The notes: generated by a model not told the origin, from the sequence alone. Positions 33,331 through 42,532 are shown, counted from the stretch's first letter. The stretch is 64,000 nucleotides of DNA from Bacillota bacterium (GCA_017620135.1 JAFZQZ010000027.1:20262-84261); one strand, 5' to 3'. A program made the numbers and translations.

Positions 33331-34038
33331 ATGCTGATCATAGAGCATTTGACTAAACGTTACGGAGAAAAGACAGCGGTAGATGATCTGTCGCTTCATA
33401 TCCAGCCCGGCGAGATCTACGGATTTATCGGGCACAACGGCGCGGGAAAGACGACCACGCTGAAAAGCATCGTAGGGATCCTGCGCTTCGAAGAGGGTAG
33501 GATCACGATCGACGGCCATTCCGTTATGGAGGAGCCGGTTGCCTGCAAGAAGATGCTGGCCTATATTCCGGACAATCCGGATCTGTACGATTTCATGAGC
33601 GGGATCAAATACCTGAACTTCATCGCGGATGTGTTCGGGATCCCGGCGGACGTGCGGCAGGAGAGGATCCGCAAATACGCAGACCTTTTAGAACTCACGA
33701 ACGACCTGGCCCAGCCCATTTCCGCTTACTCCCACGGCATGAAGCAGAAACTAGCCGTGATCGCGGCGTGGATCCATTCTCCGAAGCTCATCGTCATGGA
33801 TGAGCCGTTCGTGGGTCTGGATCCGAAGGCTTCCCATCTGCTTAAAGAGATGATGCGGGAACACTGCGACGCGGGCGGCGCGATCTTTTTCTCCACCCAT
33901 GTACTGGAAGTGGCCGAGAAGCTGTGCGACAAAGTCGCCATCATCAAGCAGGGGCGCCTGATCAAAGCCGGCACGATGGAAGAGGTGAAGGGCGATGATA
34001 GCCTGGAAGAGGTCTTCCTGGAACTGGAGGCCGAATAA
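33331..34038 (+). CDS. ABC transporter ATP-binding protein, 235 aa
   Basis: A single nucleotide-binding domain with Walker A GHNGAGKTT, a Q-loop region, a signature-like YSHGMKQKLAVIAA (the usual S-G-G is S-H-G), Walker B LIVMDEPFVGLDP and the switch His in FFSTHVLEVAEKL. The sequence type (LTKRYGEKTAVDDLSL, C-terminal EEVFLELEAE) matches ABC-2 exporter ATPases. Its stop overlaps the permease start by one base (TAATG), so the two are translationally coupled and form one transporter. Cargo is unknown. Confidence 0.92.
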   Translation: MLIIEHLTKRYGEKTAVDDLSLHIQPGEIYGFIGHNGAGKTTTLKSIVGILRFEEGRITIDGHSVMEEPVACKKMLAYIPDNPDLYDFMSGIKYLNFIADVFGIPADVRQERIRKYADLLELTNDLAQPISAYSHGMKQKLAVIAAWIHSPKLIVMDEPFVGLDPKASHLLKEMMREHCDAGGAIFFSTHVLEVAEKLCDKVAIIKQGRLIKAGTMEEVKGDDSLEEVFLELEAE

Positions 34039-35636
34039 TGCTGAAATTTCTGATAAAAAAGCAACTGCTGGAGGTGTTCCGCGGTTACTTTTATGACGCG
34101 AAGAAAAACCGCATGCGATCGAAGGTGCAGGTCGCTTTGTGGATCGTTTTCTTTATCGTTTTGATGGTCGGAATGATGGGCGGCCTGTTCACGGCGATGG
34201 CCCTGAGCCTGTGTGAAGGGCTGAACGCTGCAGGTGTAGGCTGGCTGTACTACACGCTGATGGGATTCGTCGCGATCGTGCTCGGTGCGTTTGGCAGCGT
34301 GTTCAGCACTTATTCCAGTCTGTACCTGGCAAAAGACAACGACCTGCTGCTTTCGCTCCCCATTCCGGTCCGTACGATCATCATCTCCCGGCTGATCACG
34401 GTGTTCCTCATGGGCGCCATGTATTCCGCCGTCGCGACGATCCCTGCCGTCATCGTGGACTGGATCATAACCCGTGCCGGCGTGGTTCGGATCCTGGGCG
34501 GACTGATCTGGCTTCTGATCATCACAGTGATCGTCATGCTGTTGTCTGTGACGCTCGGCTGGGTGGTCGCGAGGATCAGCCTGAAGCTGAAAAACAAGAG
34601 TATCGTCACCACTCTGATCGCGATCGCGTTCATCGGCCTTTACTATTATGTCTATTTCCAGGCGATCGATCTTATCAGGGATCTGCTCGCGAACGCGGCT
34701 TCGTACGGCGGCCGGATCAAAGGTGCAGCCTATGGTATTTACCTGTTCGGACGGACCGGTGAGGGCGATTTTACGGCGATCGCCATCTTCCTGGCGGTCA
34801 CGGCGGTACTGTGCGTGCTGATCTGGAGACTGCTTTCGAGAAGTTTCCTGAAGATCGCCACGACGAAAGCATCGGCGCCCCGTGTCCGCTATCAGGAAAA
34901 AACACATCGCGCGCGCGGCCCTCTTGCCGCACTGGTGCTGAAAGAACTCGGCCGGTTCACGTCCAGCTCGAACTATATGCTCAACTGCGGACTTGGCGTC
35001 CTGCTGATTCCGGCGAGCGGTATCTTTTTGCTCGTCAAAGGCGGGGAGATCTGCGAAGTGCTGGATCTGGTCTTTACGGCGAGACCGGACACGTCAGCCC
35101 TGCTGATCCTCACGATGGTGTTCATGCTTTCGATCATGATCGATAACGCGGCTCCGGCAGTCTCGCTGGAGGGAAAGAGCATCTGGATCCCGCAGTCCCT
35201 GCCGGTTTCTCCGGGGACAGTGCTGCGCGCGAAGATGGTTTCCCAGCTGATCCTCAGTGCGCCGCTCATGCTGTTTGCCGCCATCTGCGGAGCGGTTATC
35301 CTGAAGACATCTGTAGCTGTCCGGATCCTGCTGGTGCTGATGACGCTTGCCTTCTCAGTTTTTTCGGCCCTCTTCAATACGGTGATCGGAACCAAGCTTC
35401 CTGTACTTACCTGGACCAGCGAACTGGTCCCTATCAAGCAGACGGCCGCGGTCGCGATCGCGCTGTTCGGCGGCTGGTTCGCGAGCATCCTTCCCGTGGG
35501 ACTGTATCTGCTGATCGGTTACCAGTTGGGAGCGGCTCTGTATCTTGCTATCTGGACCGTGCTCCTTTGCGGGATCGATTTACTGCTCCTTCGCTGGATG
35601 GACTCAAAAGGCGCCGCGATCTTCGCAGCGCTGTAA
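34038..35636 (+). CDS. ABC exporter permease, 532 aa
   Basis: A large membrane protein with roughly twelve hydrophobic segments split by a hydrophilic region around residues 275-300 (TKASAPRVRYQEKTH). It resembles YtrC/ABC-2 type permeases that pair with a lone ATPase. The start overlaps the stop of the ATP-binding gene. No substrate-binding lipoprotein is encoded nearby, consistent with export. Cargo cannot be inferred. Confidence 0.8.
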   Translation: MLKFLIKKQLLEVFRGYFYDAKKNRMRSKVQVALWIVFFIVLMVGMMGGLFTAMALSLCEGLNAAGVGWLYYTLMGFVAIVLGAFGSVFSTYSSLYLAKDNDLLLSLPIPVRTIIISRLITVFLMGAMYSAVATIPAVIVDWIITRAGVVRILGGLIWLLIITVIVMLLSVTLGWVVARISLKLKNKSIVTTLIAIAFIGLYYYVYFQAIDLIRDLLANAASYGGRIKGAAYGIYLFGRTGEGDFTAIAIFLAVTAVLCVLIWRLLSRSFLKIATTKASAPRVRYQEKTHRARGPLAALVLKELGRFTSSSNYMLNCGLGVLLIPASGIFLLVKGGEICEVLDLVFTARPDTSALLILTMVFMLSIMIDNAAPAVSLEGKSIWIPQSLPVSPGTVLRAKMVSQLILSAPLMLFAAICGAVILKTSVAVRILLVLMTLAFSVFSALFNTVIGTKLPVLTWTSELVPIKQTAAVAIALFGGWFASILPVGLYLLIGYQLGAALYLAIWTVLLCGIDLLLLRWMDSKGAAIFAAL

Positions 35637-35648
35637 AGAGAGAGAAAA

Positions 35649-36299
35649 ATGGAAAAGAAATATAAGGTCGCTGTCATCCATACCAGCACAGGACTGGTCG
35701 GACAGCTCAAAGAACTGTTTGACGAGATGCTGCCGGACGTGGAAATGATCAATCTCATCGATGACAGTCTTCTGGAAGAAGTAAAGAAAAACGGACGTAT
35801 CACGCTCGGCGTGATCAGACGCATCTGTACTTATGCGCAGACGGCCCAGGAAATGGGTGCAGAGCTCATCATGTGCCAGTGCTCTTCGGTAAGCAGAGCA
35901 GGAACGGTGGCCAGAGAAATGCTTTCGGTCCCATACCTGAAGATCGATGAACCCATGATGCAGAAAGCGGTCATGATGGGTGAAAAGATCGCACTCGTCG
36001 CGACCGCGGCTGTCACGATAGAGCCAAGCACCGGCCTGATCCGTGAAATGGCGGCGAAAGCCGGGAAAAAGGTCGAGGTTACACCGTATCTTTCTGAAGG
36101 AACGCCGGAAAAGATCCTGGAAAAGATCAAAGAAGCGGAAAAAACGAATGATGTCATCGTTCTGGCGCAGGGCAGCATGACCTGTGTCCTTCCGTATCTG
36201 GAAGGGATCAGCAGACCCGTCCTGTCCAGTCCAGGACTGGCGCTCGAAAGGATCCGCGAAATACTGAACGAGAATGGAACGGAACGAGCCTATGTCTGA
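35649..36299 (+). CDS. Aspartate/glutamate/hydantoin racemase family protein, 216 aa
   Basis: An Asp/Glu racemase-like fold with the two catalytic-type cysteines in place: IMCQCSSVSRAG in the N-half and AQGSMTCVLPYL in the C-half, plus IALVATAAVTIEPS at the phosphate-like loop. The family covers aspartate, glutamate and hydantoin racemases and maleate isomerase, so the substrate is open. AGAGAG precedes the ATG. It lies 12 bases after the permease stop and overlaps the next gene by 8 bases. Confidence 0.82.
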   Translation: MEKKYKVAVIHTSTGLVGQLKELFDEMLPDVEMINLIDDSLLEEVKKNGRITLGVIRRICTYAQTAQEMGAELIMCQCSSVSRAGTVAREMLSVPYLKIDEPMMQKAVMMGEKIALVATAAVTIEPSTGLIREMAAKAGKKVEVTPYLSEGTPEKILEKIKEAEKTNDVIVLAQGSMTCVLPYLEGISRPVLSSPGLALERIREILNENGTERAYV

Positions 36300-37797
36300 T
36301 TTTCAAATAGAGAACGGAGTTCTGATCGCCTATCACGGACCCGGCGGGAAGATCAGCATCCCGGAAGAGGTCACGGTCATCGGCGACAACGCTTTTGCAG
36401 GCTGTCACAGCCTGACGGAGGTCAATATTCCGGACAGCGTCAGAGAGATCGGCGACAGAGCCTTTTCCCGCTGCACAAGACTAAGGGATATCACCGTTCC
36501 CGGAAGTGTCGAACGCATCGGCGAAATGGCCTTTCATTTCTGCATCCATTTGGTTTTGGTCATACTGGAAAAAGGGATCCGGGAACTGGGAGACCTGGTG
36601 TTCATGGACTGCCGGGAGCTGACATATGTGTCTCTGCCGGACAGCCTGGTCTCTCTGGGCAGCAAGGCTTTCTACGGCTGTGAGCGAATGCTCCGGGTCA
36701 TGATCCCATCGGGGATCACCGAAATCAAGTACCAGACCTTCACGAACTGCAGAGCACTTAACAATGTGTTCCTGCCGGAAACGGTCACCACGATCGAAGA
36801 ACAGGCGTTTTACGGTTGCTGGGGCATGAAACATATCGAGCTTCCGGCTCGGGTGACCGAGATTCGCCACCAGACCTTTGGCTACTGTATGGCCCTTCAG
36901 AGCATCAGTTTTCCCCCGAAACTTGAGCGGATCGGGGACACTGCTTTTCTGGCCTGCAAAGCGCTGACGGACCTGACCCTTCCTGAAAGCCTGCGACAGA
37001 TTGATTCGAACGCTTTTCACGGCTGCTTGAATCTGACCAGCGTGAATATCCCGAACAGTGTAATGAAAATAGGCGGATTCGCGTTTTCCGGCTGCACGGG
37101 ACTGACACGTGCCACATATTCCGACAGAATCGAAAATACAAATGTTTTTTCCGGCTGCACCGGATTACGGGAGTTCGTGCCATCGGCTCGGTCACGATGT
37201 TATACAGTCGTGGATGGCGTTATCCTAAGCCGGGATGGACAGAAGCTCATCGCGTATCCTCCCGGACGGTGCTGTGTTCGCTACGACATCCCGGAAACGG
37301 TCACAGAGGTCAGCCCCTGGGCTTTTTCCGAAGCGCCGGTGAAGGTGATCTATGTGCCTGAGAGCGTGAAAACCTTCTCCAGAGCCGCAACGGATGGAGC
37401 AAAGGAAGAGGATCCCTTCGTGGCCACTGCCTGCGCTGAGTTCATGCCATTCCTGGACAAGCCCATCTTTCTCGGTCCTCCGGAAGCCCTGCCGCCCCGT
37501 CATCAGAAGAGGGTAGTGGAAGGCTTCCTGGTCGCAAGACAGATCGGCATGCCGGAGATCGAGCCATGGAAAGAAAACTATACCGAATACATACGGCAGA
37601 CGTACCGGACCTGTGAAAAGAAGGCCTGGAACAACGAACTGATGCTCCGTTTCCTGATGGAACAGGGTATGCTGAGGACGGAAGCAGCAGAGCTCATGCT
37701 GCAAAAATACGATGCCGCTGAACGGCCCCAGCTGACCGCAGAGCTCACTGCCTATCTTGAAAAACATTCGGAGAATGATACCCATGTCCCTTCTTAG
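36292..37797 (+). CDS. BspA-type leucine-rich repeat protein, 501 aa, cytoplasmic
   Basis: From about residue 20 to 275 there are ten to eleven LRR_5 (BspA/TpLRR) repeats of about 23 residues with the pattern IGDNAFAGCHSLTEVNIPDSV. After a short variable part come IPETVTEVSPWAFSEAPVKV and a helical C-terminal domain ending in EKHSENDTHVPS. Unlike surface BspA proteins there is no signal peptide, so it is probably intracellular and binds a partner through the LRR face. The start at 36292 overlaps the preceding stop (ATGTCTGA); an ATG at 36274 is also open. Confidence 0.8.
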   Translation: MSDFQIENGVLIAYHGPGGKISIPEEVTVIGDNAFAGCHSLTEVNIPDSVREIGDRAFSRCTRLRDITVPGSVERIGEMAFHFCIHLVLVILEKGIRELGDLVFMDCRELTYVSLPDSLVSLGSKAFYGCERMLRVMIPSGITEIKYQTFTNCRALNNVFLPETVTTIEEQAFYGCWGMKHIELPARVTEIRHQTFGYCMALQSISFPPKLERIGDTAFLACKALTDLTLPESLRQIDSNAFHGCLNLTSVNIPNSVMKIGGFAFSGCTGLTRATYSDRIENTNVFSGCTGLREFVPSARSRCYTVVDGVILSRDGQKLIAYPPGRCCVRYDIPETVTEVSPWAFSEAPVKVIYVPESVKTFSRAATDGAKEEDPFVATACAEFMPFLDKPIFLGPPEALPPRHQKRVVEGFLVARQIGMPEIEPWKENYTEYIRQTYRTCEKKAWNNELMLRFLMEQGMLRTEAAELMLQKYDAAERPQLTAELTAYLEKHSENDTHVPS

Positions 37798-39109
37798 TAA
37801 AATGCTCCAGACCTACCGGGGAGATCATTGGTCGAGAGAAAAGATCGAAGCCGTACAGAGAAAGCGGCTTCTTTCTCTTGTCAGATACGCCAGAGAAAAT
37901 AGTCCGTTCTATCAGAAACGGTACGCGGATATAAAAGATGACTTTTCTCTGACAGATCTCCCGCCCGTCAGCAAGCCTGAACTGATGGCACATTTTGACG
38001 ATGTGCTGACGGATCGCGGGATCACGATGGACCAGATCGACGGCTTTACGCAGGATCTCGATCACATTGGGAGAATGATCGACGATAAGTATCTGATCTT
38101 TAAAACATCAGGATCGACCGGGAACCCGGCCATCGTCCTGTATGATCAGCAGAGCATCGACGTTTCTTCCGCCATAGCGGCATTCCGGACGTTTGCCAGA
38201 AAAGAAGACTTCAAAAGGTTTATGAAGCACGGAAAGAAAACGGCCGGCGTCTTTGCGGATTACGGATTTTATCTTGCCTGTGGGATGTCCCGATACCTTC
38301 AACTGAAAATGCCGCGGCAAAAGACAAAGATCACGGTCGATGTAAACGCGCCGGAGCAGGAGATCATCCGGGCTCTGAATGATTTCCAGCCTGCGATGTT
38401 AAGCGGTTATCCTTCCAACCTTGCCCTCCTTGCCGACTTTGCAGAACTGAACATCCATCCCGACGTCGTGATCACCGGCGGCGAGCTCCTGACCGACGAT
38501 ATCCGGGAGAAACTTAAGCGGAAGTTCGGTTGCTATGTCCAGACACATTATTCCTGTACCGAGGGCGGCGAGATCGCCTGTGAGTGTGAAGAAAAGCATC
38601 TGCACATCAATGAGGACTGGGTGATCGTGGAACCGGTGGATGCTGGCAATGCCCCTGTGCCGTACGGCGAAATGTCCGACAAAGTTCTGATCACCAATTT
38701 ATCGAATTACATCCAGCCTTTCATCCGCTATGAACTGACCGACAGGGTGATCGTTCATAACGAGAAATGCAAGTGCGGCAGGACCACCCGGTGGCTGGAG
38801 ATCGAAGGAAGAACGGATGACATCCTGGAATTTGATCAGGGCATTCGCATCGCTCCGATGTCACTGTATAAGGTTCTGGAGGAAGTGAAAGCGATCCGCC
38901 GCTTCCAGCTGGTACAACGATCTCCTTCGAAAGTGGAACTTAGACTGGTATCGGATCAACCGGACGAGGCTTTTGAACAGGCCAGACATGACCTGCTAGA
39001 CTTCTTCGAGAGTAAAGGGCTGACGGTCGAGGTCACACATTCCGATGTTCCGCCGCAGGCCGATCCGGTCAGCGGAAAATTCAAGCATATCTATAAACAG
39101 TTTGAGTAG
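37784..39109 (+). CDS. Phenylacetate-CoA ligase/CapK-like adenylate-forming enzyme, 441 aa
   Basis: An ANL-superfamily protein of the PaaK/CapK group: the P-loop TSGSTGNPAIVLYD, TGGELLTDDIREKLKRKFG, YSCTEGGEIACE as the adenine-binding motif, and a small C-terminal domain after EGRTDDILEF. Such enzymes activate a carboxylate as an acyl-AMP and pass it to CoA or another acceptor. The ATG at 37784 is preferred because GGAGA lies upstream; it overlaps the LRR gene by 14 bases. Followed by an acetyltransferase gene. The carboxylate is not known. Confidence 0.82.
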   Translation: MSLLSKMLQTYRGDHWSREKIEAVQRKRLLSLVRYARENSPFYQKRYADIKDDFSLTDLPPVSKPELMAHFDDVLTDRGITMDQIDGFTQDLDHIGRMIDDKYLIFKTSGSTGNPAIVLYDQQSIDVSSAIAAFRTFARKEDFKRFMKHGKKTAGVFADYGFYLACGMSRYLQLKMPRQKTKITVDVNAPEQEIIRALNDFQPAMLSGYPSNLALLADFAELNIHPDVVITGGELLTDDIREKLKRKFGCYVQTHYSCTEGGEIACECEEKHLHINEDWVIVEPVDAGNAPVPYGEMSDKVLITNLSNYIQPFIRYELTDRVIVHNEKCKCGRTTRWLEIEGRTDDILEFDQGIRIAPMSLYKVLEEVKAIRRFQLVQRSPSKVELRLVSDQPDEAFEQARHDLLDFFESKGLTVEVTHSDVPPQADPVSGKFKHIYKQFE

Positions 39110-39123
39110 AAAAGAGAAAAACC

Positions 39124-39525
39124 GTGAATTACAGAATCGTTGAAGGTCAGGAAAAACTAGAGGCAGAAGAAGTGGCAAGACTTCTGAAGATGACATACTG
39201 GGCAGCCTCGCGTTCGGTGGAGAAAATCAGGAAGTCGATGGATAATTCGGACTGTTTCGGGTTATTCGTTGATGGTGTGGATCAGCTTGTAGGATTCGCA
39301 AGAGTGATAACCGACCATGCCACGACATATTATCTGTGCGATGTCATCATCGACGAAGAGTATCGGGGTAACGGATTGGGAAAAGCATTGGTATCCTATG
39401 TCGTATCGTCGCCGGAATATGCACAGCTCAGAGGCCTGCTGCTTACAAAAACCGCTCATGACCTGTATAGAAAATACGGATTTGAAGTGATCGATAACCG
39501 GGCTATGCTGAAGACAAATTCGTGA
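39124..39525 (+). CDS. GNAT family N-acetyltransferase, 133 aa, GTG start
   Basis: A compact GNAT domain with the acetyl-CoA pyrophosphate loop EYRGNGLGKALVSYV (Q/R-x-x-G-x-G/A) and preceding strand YYLCDVIIDEEY; the C-terminal LTKTAHDLYRKYGFEVID is the usual last segment. The start codon is GTG at 39124, 14 bases after the ligase stop, with AAAGAGAAA as a weak ribosome site. Acceptor unknown. Confidence 0.87.
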   Translation: MNYRIVEGQEKLEAEEVARLLKMTYWAASRSVEKIRKSMDNSDCFGLFVDGVDQLVGFARVITDHATTYYLCDVIIDEEYRGNGLGKALVSYVVSSPEYAQLRGLLLTKTAHDLYRKYGFEVIDNRAMLKTNS

Positions 39526-39622
39526 CCGGTTAGACGTGAAAACAGACCTTCTTAGCTACGATCATGCGGATGGCACTTTGCTGGTGATAGAATATCCGTA
39601 TAATCTTATGAAGGAGGTCACA

Positions 39623-39853
39623 ATGATTGACTATAATAAAGACAAATTTGTTCTTCGCTGCCCCTACTGCGGCGGGGAAGAGATGATCGAAACCTTTCAG
39701 TCCTGCTATGGTGCGGTTTCTGCAACGAGCAACAAACTGGGAGGCAGGACCTTGTATCACATGGTTTGCAGAAACTGTGGAAGTGTTGTCAGAAGCTTTG
39801 TCAAGGAACCTGAAAGACTGCTGAAACGAAGAGACAGAAGAAAGAGTTTTTGA
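39623..39853 (+). CDS. Small zinc-ribbon protein, 76 aa
   Basis: Two Cys pairs, CPYCGGEEM and CRNCGSVV, frame a domain of about 40 residues. The start at 39623 is set by an excellent AAGGAGG seven bases upstream; a GTG at 39536 gives a longer frame with no support. Basic C-terminus (LLKRRDRRKSF). Role unknown. It pairs with the next, similar gene. Confidence 0.7.
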   Translation: MIDYNKDKFVLRCPYCGGEEMIETFQSCYGAVSATSNKLGGRTLYHMVCRNCGSVVRSFVKEPERLLKRRDRRKSF

Positions 39854-39866
39854 AAGAGGAAAAGCC

Positions 39867-40088
39867 ATGAAAAATACACATCGCTGCCCGAAATGCGGCA
39901 GTATGGATATTCTGTTTGTCAAAGGTTATTCCGGCGCTTATGGATCCGGAAACAACATTCCGACAGGATGGACGATTTTCAGTGCTGTAAAAGTGGATCG
40001 GTATGTTTGCGGTTACTGCGGATATTCCGAAGAATGGATCCGGAAGGAAGATATCCCCAAACTTCGTGAAAAGTTCCCATCAGCCTGA
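39867..40088 (+). CDS. Small zinc-ribbon protein, 73 aa
   Basis: CPKCGSMDI near the N-terminus and CGYCGYSEEWI near the C-terminus give one zinc ribbon, as in small Firmicutes proteins of unknown role whose sequence ends in EDIPKLREKF-like helices. AAAGAGGAAAAG precedes the ATG. Last gene of the run that starts at 32354; a terminator follows at 40123-40154. Confidence 0.75.
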   Translation: MKNTHRCPKCGSMDILFVKGYSGAYGSGNNIPTGWTIFSAVKVDRYVCGYCGYSEEWIRKEDIPKLREKFPSA

Positions 40089-40122
40089 GGACTTTATCGC
40101 TGCAAGATTCAGGATGAAAAAA

Positions 40123-40154
40123 GGAGCCATAGCATTTTGCTACGGCTCCTTTTA
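40123..40154 (+). terminator. Terminator shared by converging genes
   Basis: GGAGCC-A-TAGCA (40123-40134) pairs with TGCTA-C-GGCTCC (40139-40150) with one mismatch, followed by TTTT; a run of A on the left makes it usable also for the tRNAs coming from the right. Confidence 0.75.
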
Positions 40155-40161
40155 CTTGATG

Positions 40162-40232
40162 AGGTGCCAATCAGAATCGAACTGATGATAGAGGTGTTGC
40201 AGACCTTTGCCTTACCGCTTGGCTATGGCACC
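40162..40232 (-). tRNA. tRNA-Cys (GCA)
   Basis: On the minus strand a 71-base cloverleaf with acceptor stem GGTGCCA/TGGCACC, discriminator T as usual for tRNA-Cys, anticodon loop CTGCAAC (GCA), and T-loop GTTCGATTC. CCA is not encoded. It is downstream of tRNA-Glu in one transcript. Confidence 0.93.
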
Positions 40233-40237
40233 AAAAG

Positions 40238-40309
40238 TGACCCCTGCGGGAATTGAACCCACGTTACCGCCGTGAAAGGGCGATGTCTTAACCTCTTGAC
40301 CAAGGGGCC
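40238..40309 (-). tRNA. tRNA-Glu (TTC)
   Basis: Minus-strand 72-base cloverleaf: acceptor GGCCCCT/AGGGGTC, anticodon loop CTTTCAC (TTC), T-loop GTTCAATTC, discriminator A. CCA is not encoded. The spacing of 5 bases to tRNA-Cys indicates a shared transcript from the promoter at 40338-40366. Confidence 0.93.
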
Positions 40310-40337
40310 ATATGTCTTTGCTGATAAAAGCCTGATT

Positions 40338-40366
40338 AGTATATCATGAGGCCCCGGTAATGTCAA
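40338..40366 (-). promoter_or_regulatory. Strong tRNA promoter
   Basis: Minus-strand TTGACA (40366-40361), 17 bases with a GC-rich stretch, TATACT (40343-40338), about 28 bases before tRNA-Glu. Confidence 0.85.
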
Positions 40367-40382
40367 GAAGAAAATATTTTTC

Positions 40383-40411
40383 TTGTGTATTTGGCGAAAA
40401 TGGCGTATAAT
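40383..40411 (+). promoter_or_regulatory. Promoter of the SGNH protein gene
   Basis: TTGTGT (40383-40388), 17 bases, TATAAT (40406-40411), divergent from the tRNA promoter. Confidence 0.7.
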
Positions 40412-40483
40412 ACATGGCTGTATATTACTTGGCCGAACGGAAGATGAAATCATACACGCCAAAACAGTAAAAAAGGATTGCAT

Positions 40484-41656
40484 ATGAAAGGATGGAAATT
40501 ACAGGCCGGGACAGAAAAGATCCTGTCACTGGTCGTGTTCGGAATCCTGATTATCGCCGGGGTTGGACTGCTGGTTTTGATCATGCAGGACAAAAAAGTC
40601 CTGGCAATGGAAGAAGAAAGTTCCGTCGTTCTTGAGATGAACATGGAAGAATCTTCTCCGGCTGAATCCCGAAAGGGTTCGGATCAGGAATCTTCTGAGC
40701 ACATCGATTCTGTTTCTGAACAGTCTTCGAAGGCGGAATCTTTGGAAAAGTCCGAAAGACCAGACGAATCAAAGAACGATTCGGAAAAGAAAGACGAATC
40801 CTCGGAGGAAAGTTCAGACGACCCGGGGCAACAAAGCTCTGAGCAGTCACAAACAGAATCAGAAGTAGATTCTGAAACTTCACAGGAAGAATCAGAAGAA
40901 AGCAGCGAAGAGGAATCGATCGAAGAGTCCTCTGAAGAAGAGTCGTCTGAGGAGGAAAGTTCCGAAGAAGAATCGTCGGAGGAGGAATCATCCGAAGAAG
41001 AATCTGAGGAATCTGAAGAATCATCCGAGGAAGAAGAAAGCGGTGAGACGGAGGAGGAGTCCTCAGATGTTGCTCCGTCCGGAGAGCTGGTCATGACATC
41101 CGTCGATGACGATTATTTCGCGGACGCTCTGTTTATCGGCGATTCACGGATCGTCGGATTGTCCGAATACGGAACGATCCGCAACGCGACGTTTTACGCG
41201 CAGATCGGTATCTCGAACGCCGGCCTGCTGGAAAGCGGAGCGCTGCCGGGCGTTCTTTCTTCCGGCAATTACGGTAAGGTCTATCTTTGCTGCGGCATCA
41301 ACAACATCGGCATGGGTGCTGATACCTGTTTCTCGGATTTTCTGGACATTCTCGATCTGGTCCGCACCTATCAGCCGGACGCCATCGTCTATGTGATGTC
41401 GAATGCTTACGTGACCCCGGAATACTGGTCTGAGCACCCGGACTTCAATAACGATGAGATCCGCTCTTACAATTACATGCTCGCTTCGCTGGATGACGGA
41501 GACCGGACGGTATTCCTGAATATCGCTGGCCTGTTTGAGAGCGATTACGGTTTCCTGGAATATGAGTCGACCTTTGACGGTATTCACCTGACAGTCGACG
41601 GATATGAAACCTGGTCATACTACCTGAAAAACCATGCGATGGTTGAAGATAACTAA
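40484..41656 (+). CDS. Membrane-anchored SGNH/GDSL-like protein with Ser/Glu-rich linker, 390 aa
   Basis: A short basic N-terminus, one transmembrane helix (about residues 13-35), then about 160 residues of Ser- and Glu-rich low-complexity linker (repeated EESSEE-type units), then an SGNH-like domain. Its motifs are FIGDSRIVG with D220-S221, GINNIG at 271-276, and D365-G-I-H368 in FDGIHLTVDG. The domain should sit outside the cell, held away from the membrane. Related domains act as acyl-esterases or polysaccharide O-acetyl-transferases. AAAAAGGA precedes ATG 40484. It probably shares a transcript with the Mrp-type gene 11 bases downstream. Confidence 0.82.
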   Translation: MKGWKLQAGTEKILSLVVFGILIIAGVGLLVLIMQDKKVLAMEEESSVVLEMNMEESSPAESRKGSDQESSEHIDSVSEQSSKAESLEKSERPDESKNDSEKKDESSEESSDDPGQQSSEQSQTESEVDSETSQEESEESSEEESIEESSEEESSEEESSEEESSEEESSEEESEESEESSEEEESGETEEESSDVAPSGELVMTSVDDDYFADALFIGDSRIVGLSEYGTIRNATFYAQIGISNAGLLESGALPGVLSSGNYGKVYLCCGINNIGMGADTCFSDFLDILDLVRTYQPDAIVYVMSNAYVTPEYWSEHPDFNNDEIRSYNYMLASLDDGDRTVFLNIAGLFESDYGFLEYESTFDGIHLTVDGYETWSYYLKNHAMVEDN

Positions 41657-41667
41657 AGGAGAAAAAC

Positions 41668-42522
41668 ATGAGTGACGAAAAGAACATGCAGGAAACTGCG
41701 ATCGAGAATTGCACCCACGACTGTTCGACCTGCAGCGCGAACTGTGCTTCCCGTGATCCGGGCAGCCTGCTGGAGCCCGCGAACGCGTACAGCAACGTAG
41801 GGAAAGTGATCGGTGTCGTCAGCGGCAAGGGCGGCGTCGGCAAATCATTGGTATCCGGCCTGATCGCTTCCATGCTGCAGAAGCAGGGACTTCACACCGG
41901 TATTCTGGATGCGGATATCACCGGCCCCTCGATCCCACAGGCTTTCGGTGTTCATGAGCAGCTGATGGGTTCTTCCATGGGTATGCTTCCGGCGAAAAGC
42001 CGCGGCGGCGTCGATATGGTGAGCATCAACCTGCTGCTGGAAGACGAGACGGATCCCGTCGTATGGCGCGGCCCCGTGCTGGGCGGCGTGCTGAAACAGT
42101 TCTGGGGCGAGACCGTCTGGCACGATGTTGATGTTCTCGTGGTGGACATGCCTCCCGGAACCGGTGATGTGGCGCTGACTGTATTCCAGTCTCTGCCGGT
42201 CGACGGACTGATTATCGTGACCTCTCCGCAGGACCTCGTCTCGATGATCGTGACCAAAGCGATCAAGATGGCGAAACTGATGAATATCCCGATTCTCGGT
42301 ATCGTTGAGAATATGAGTTATCTGACTTGTCCAGACTGCGGAAAGCAGATCAAGATCTTCGGCGAGAGCCATCTGGAAGAGGTAGCGCTGAAGAATGGAC
42401 TGAAAGTGCTTGGCCGGCTGCCGATCGATCCCGCGATCGCTGAAAAGGTCGATGCCGGAAAGATCGAAGAAGTCGAAGGCCAGTGGCTGGATGAGTGCCT
42501 GAAGGCGATCCGCGAGCTGTAA
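41668..42522 (+). CDS. mrp: Mrp/NBP35 family iron-sulfur carrier ATPase, 284 aa
   Basis: A P-loop ATPase with deviant Walker A SGKGGVGKSLVSG, DADITGPSIPQAFG, and LVVDMPPGTGDVALT. An N-terminal Cys cluster (CTHDCSTCSANC) as in NBP35-type proteins and a C-terminal CPDCGK pair are both present; the latter bridges an Fe-S cluster at the dimer interface. The protein carries Fe-S clusters to apo-proteins in the cytoplasm. AAGGAG precedes the ATG; a strong terminator follows. Fits an anaerobe with many Fe-S enzymes. Confidence 0.93.
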   Translation: MSDEKNMQETAIENCTHDCSTCSANCASRDPGSLLEPANAYSNVGKVIGVVSGKGGVGKSLVSGLIASMLQKQGLHTGILDADITGPSIPQAFGVHEQLMGSSMGMLPAKSRGGVDMVSINLLLEDETDPVVWRGPVLGGVLKQFWGETVWHDVDVLVVDMPPGTGDVALTVFQSLPVDGLIIVTSPQDLVSMIVTKAIKMAKLMNIPILGIVENMSYLTCPDCGKQIKIFGESHLEEVALKNGLKVLGRLPIDPAIAEKVDAGKIEEVEGQWLDECLKAIREL

Positions 42523-42532
42523 AGATATCAGG

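Noticed and set aside
40900..41060. DNA-level GAAGAATCN repeat as a separate repeat element
   Set aside because: It is codon-level low complexity of the Ser/Glu stalk, fully explained by the protein.
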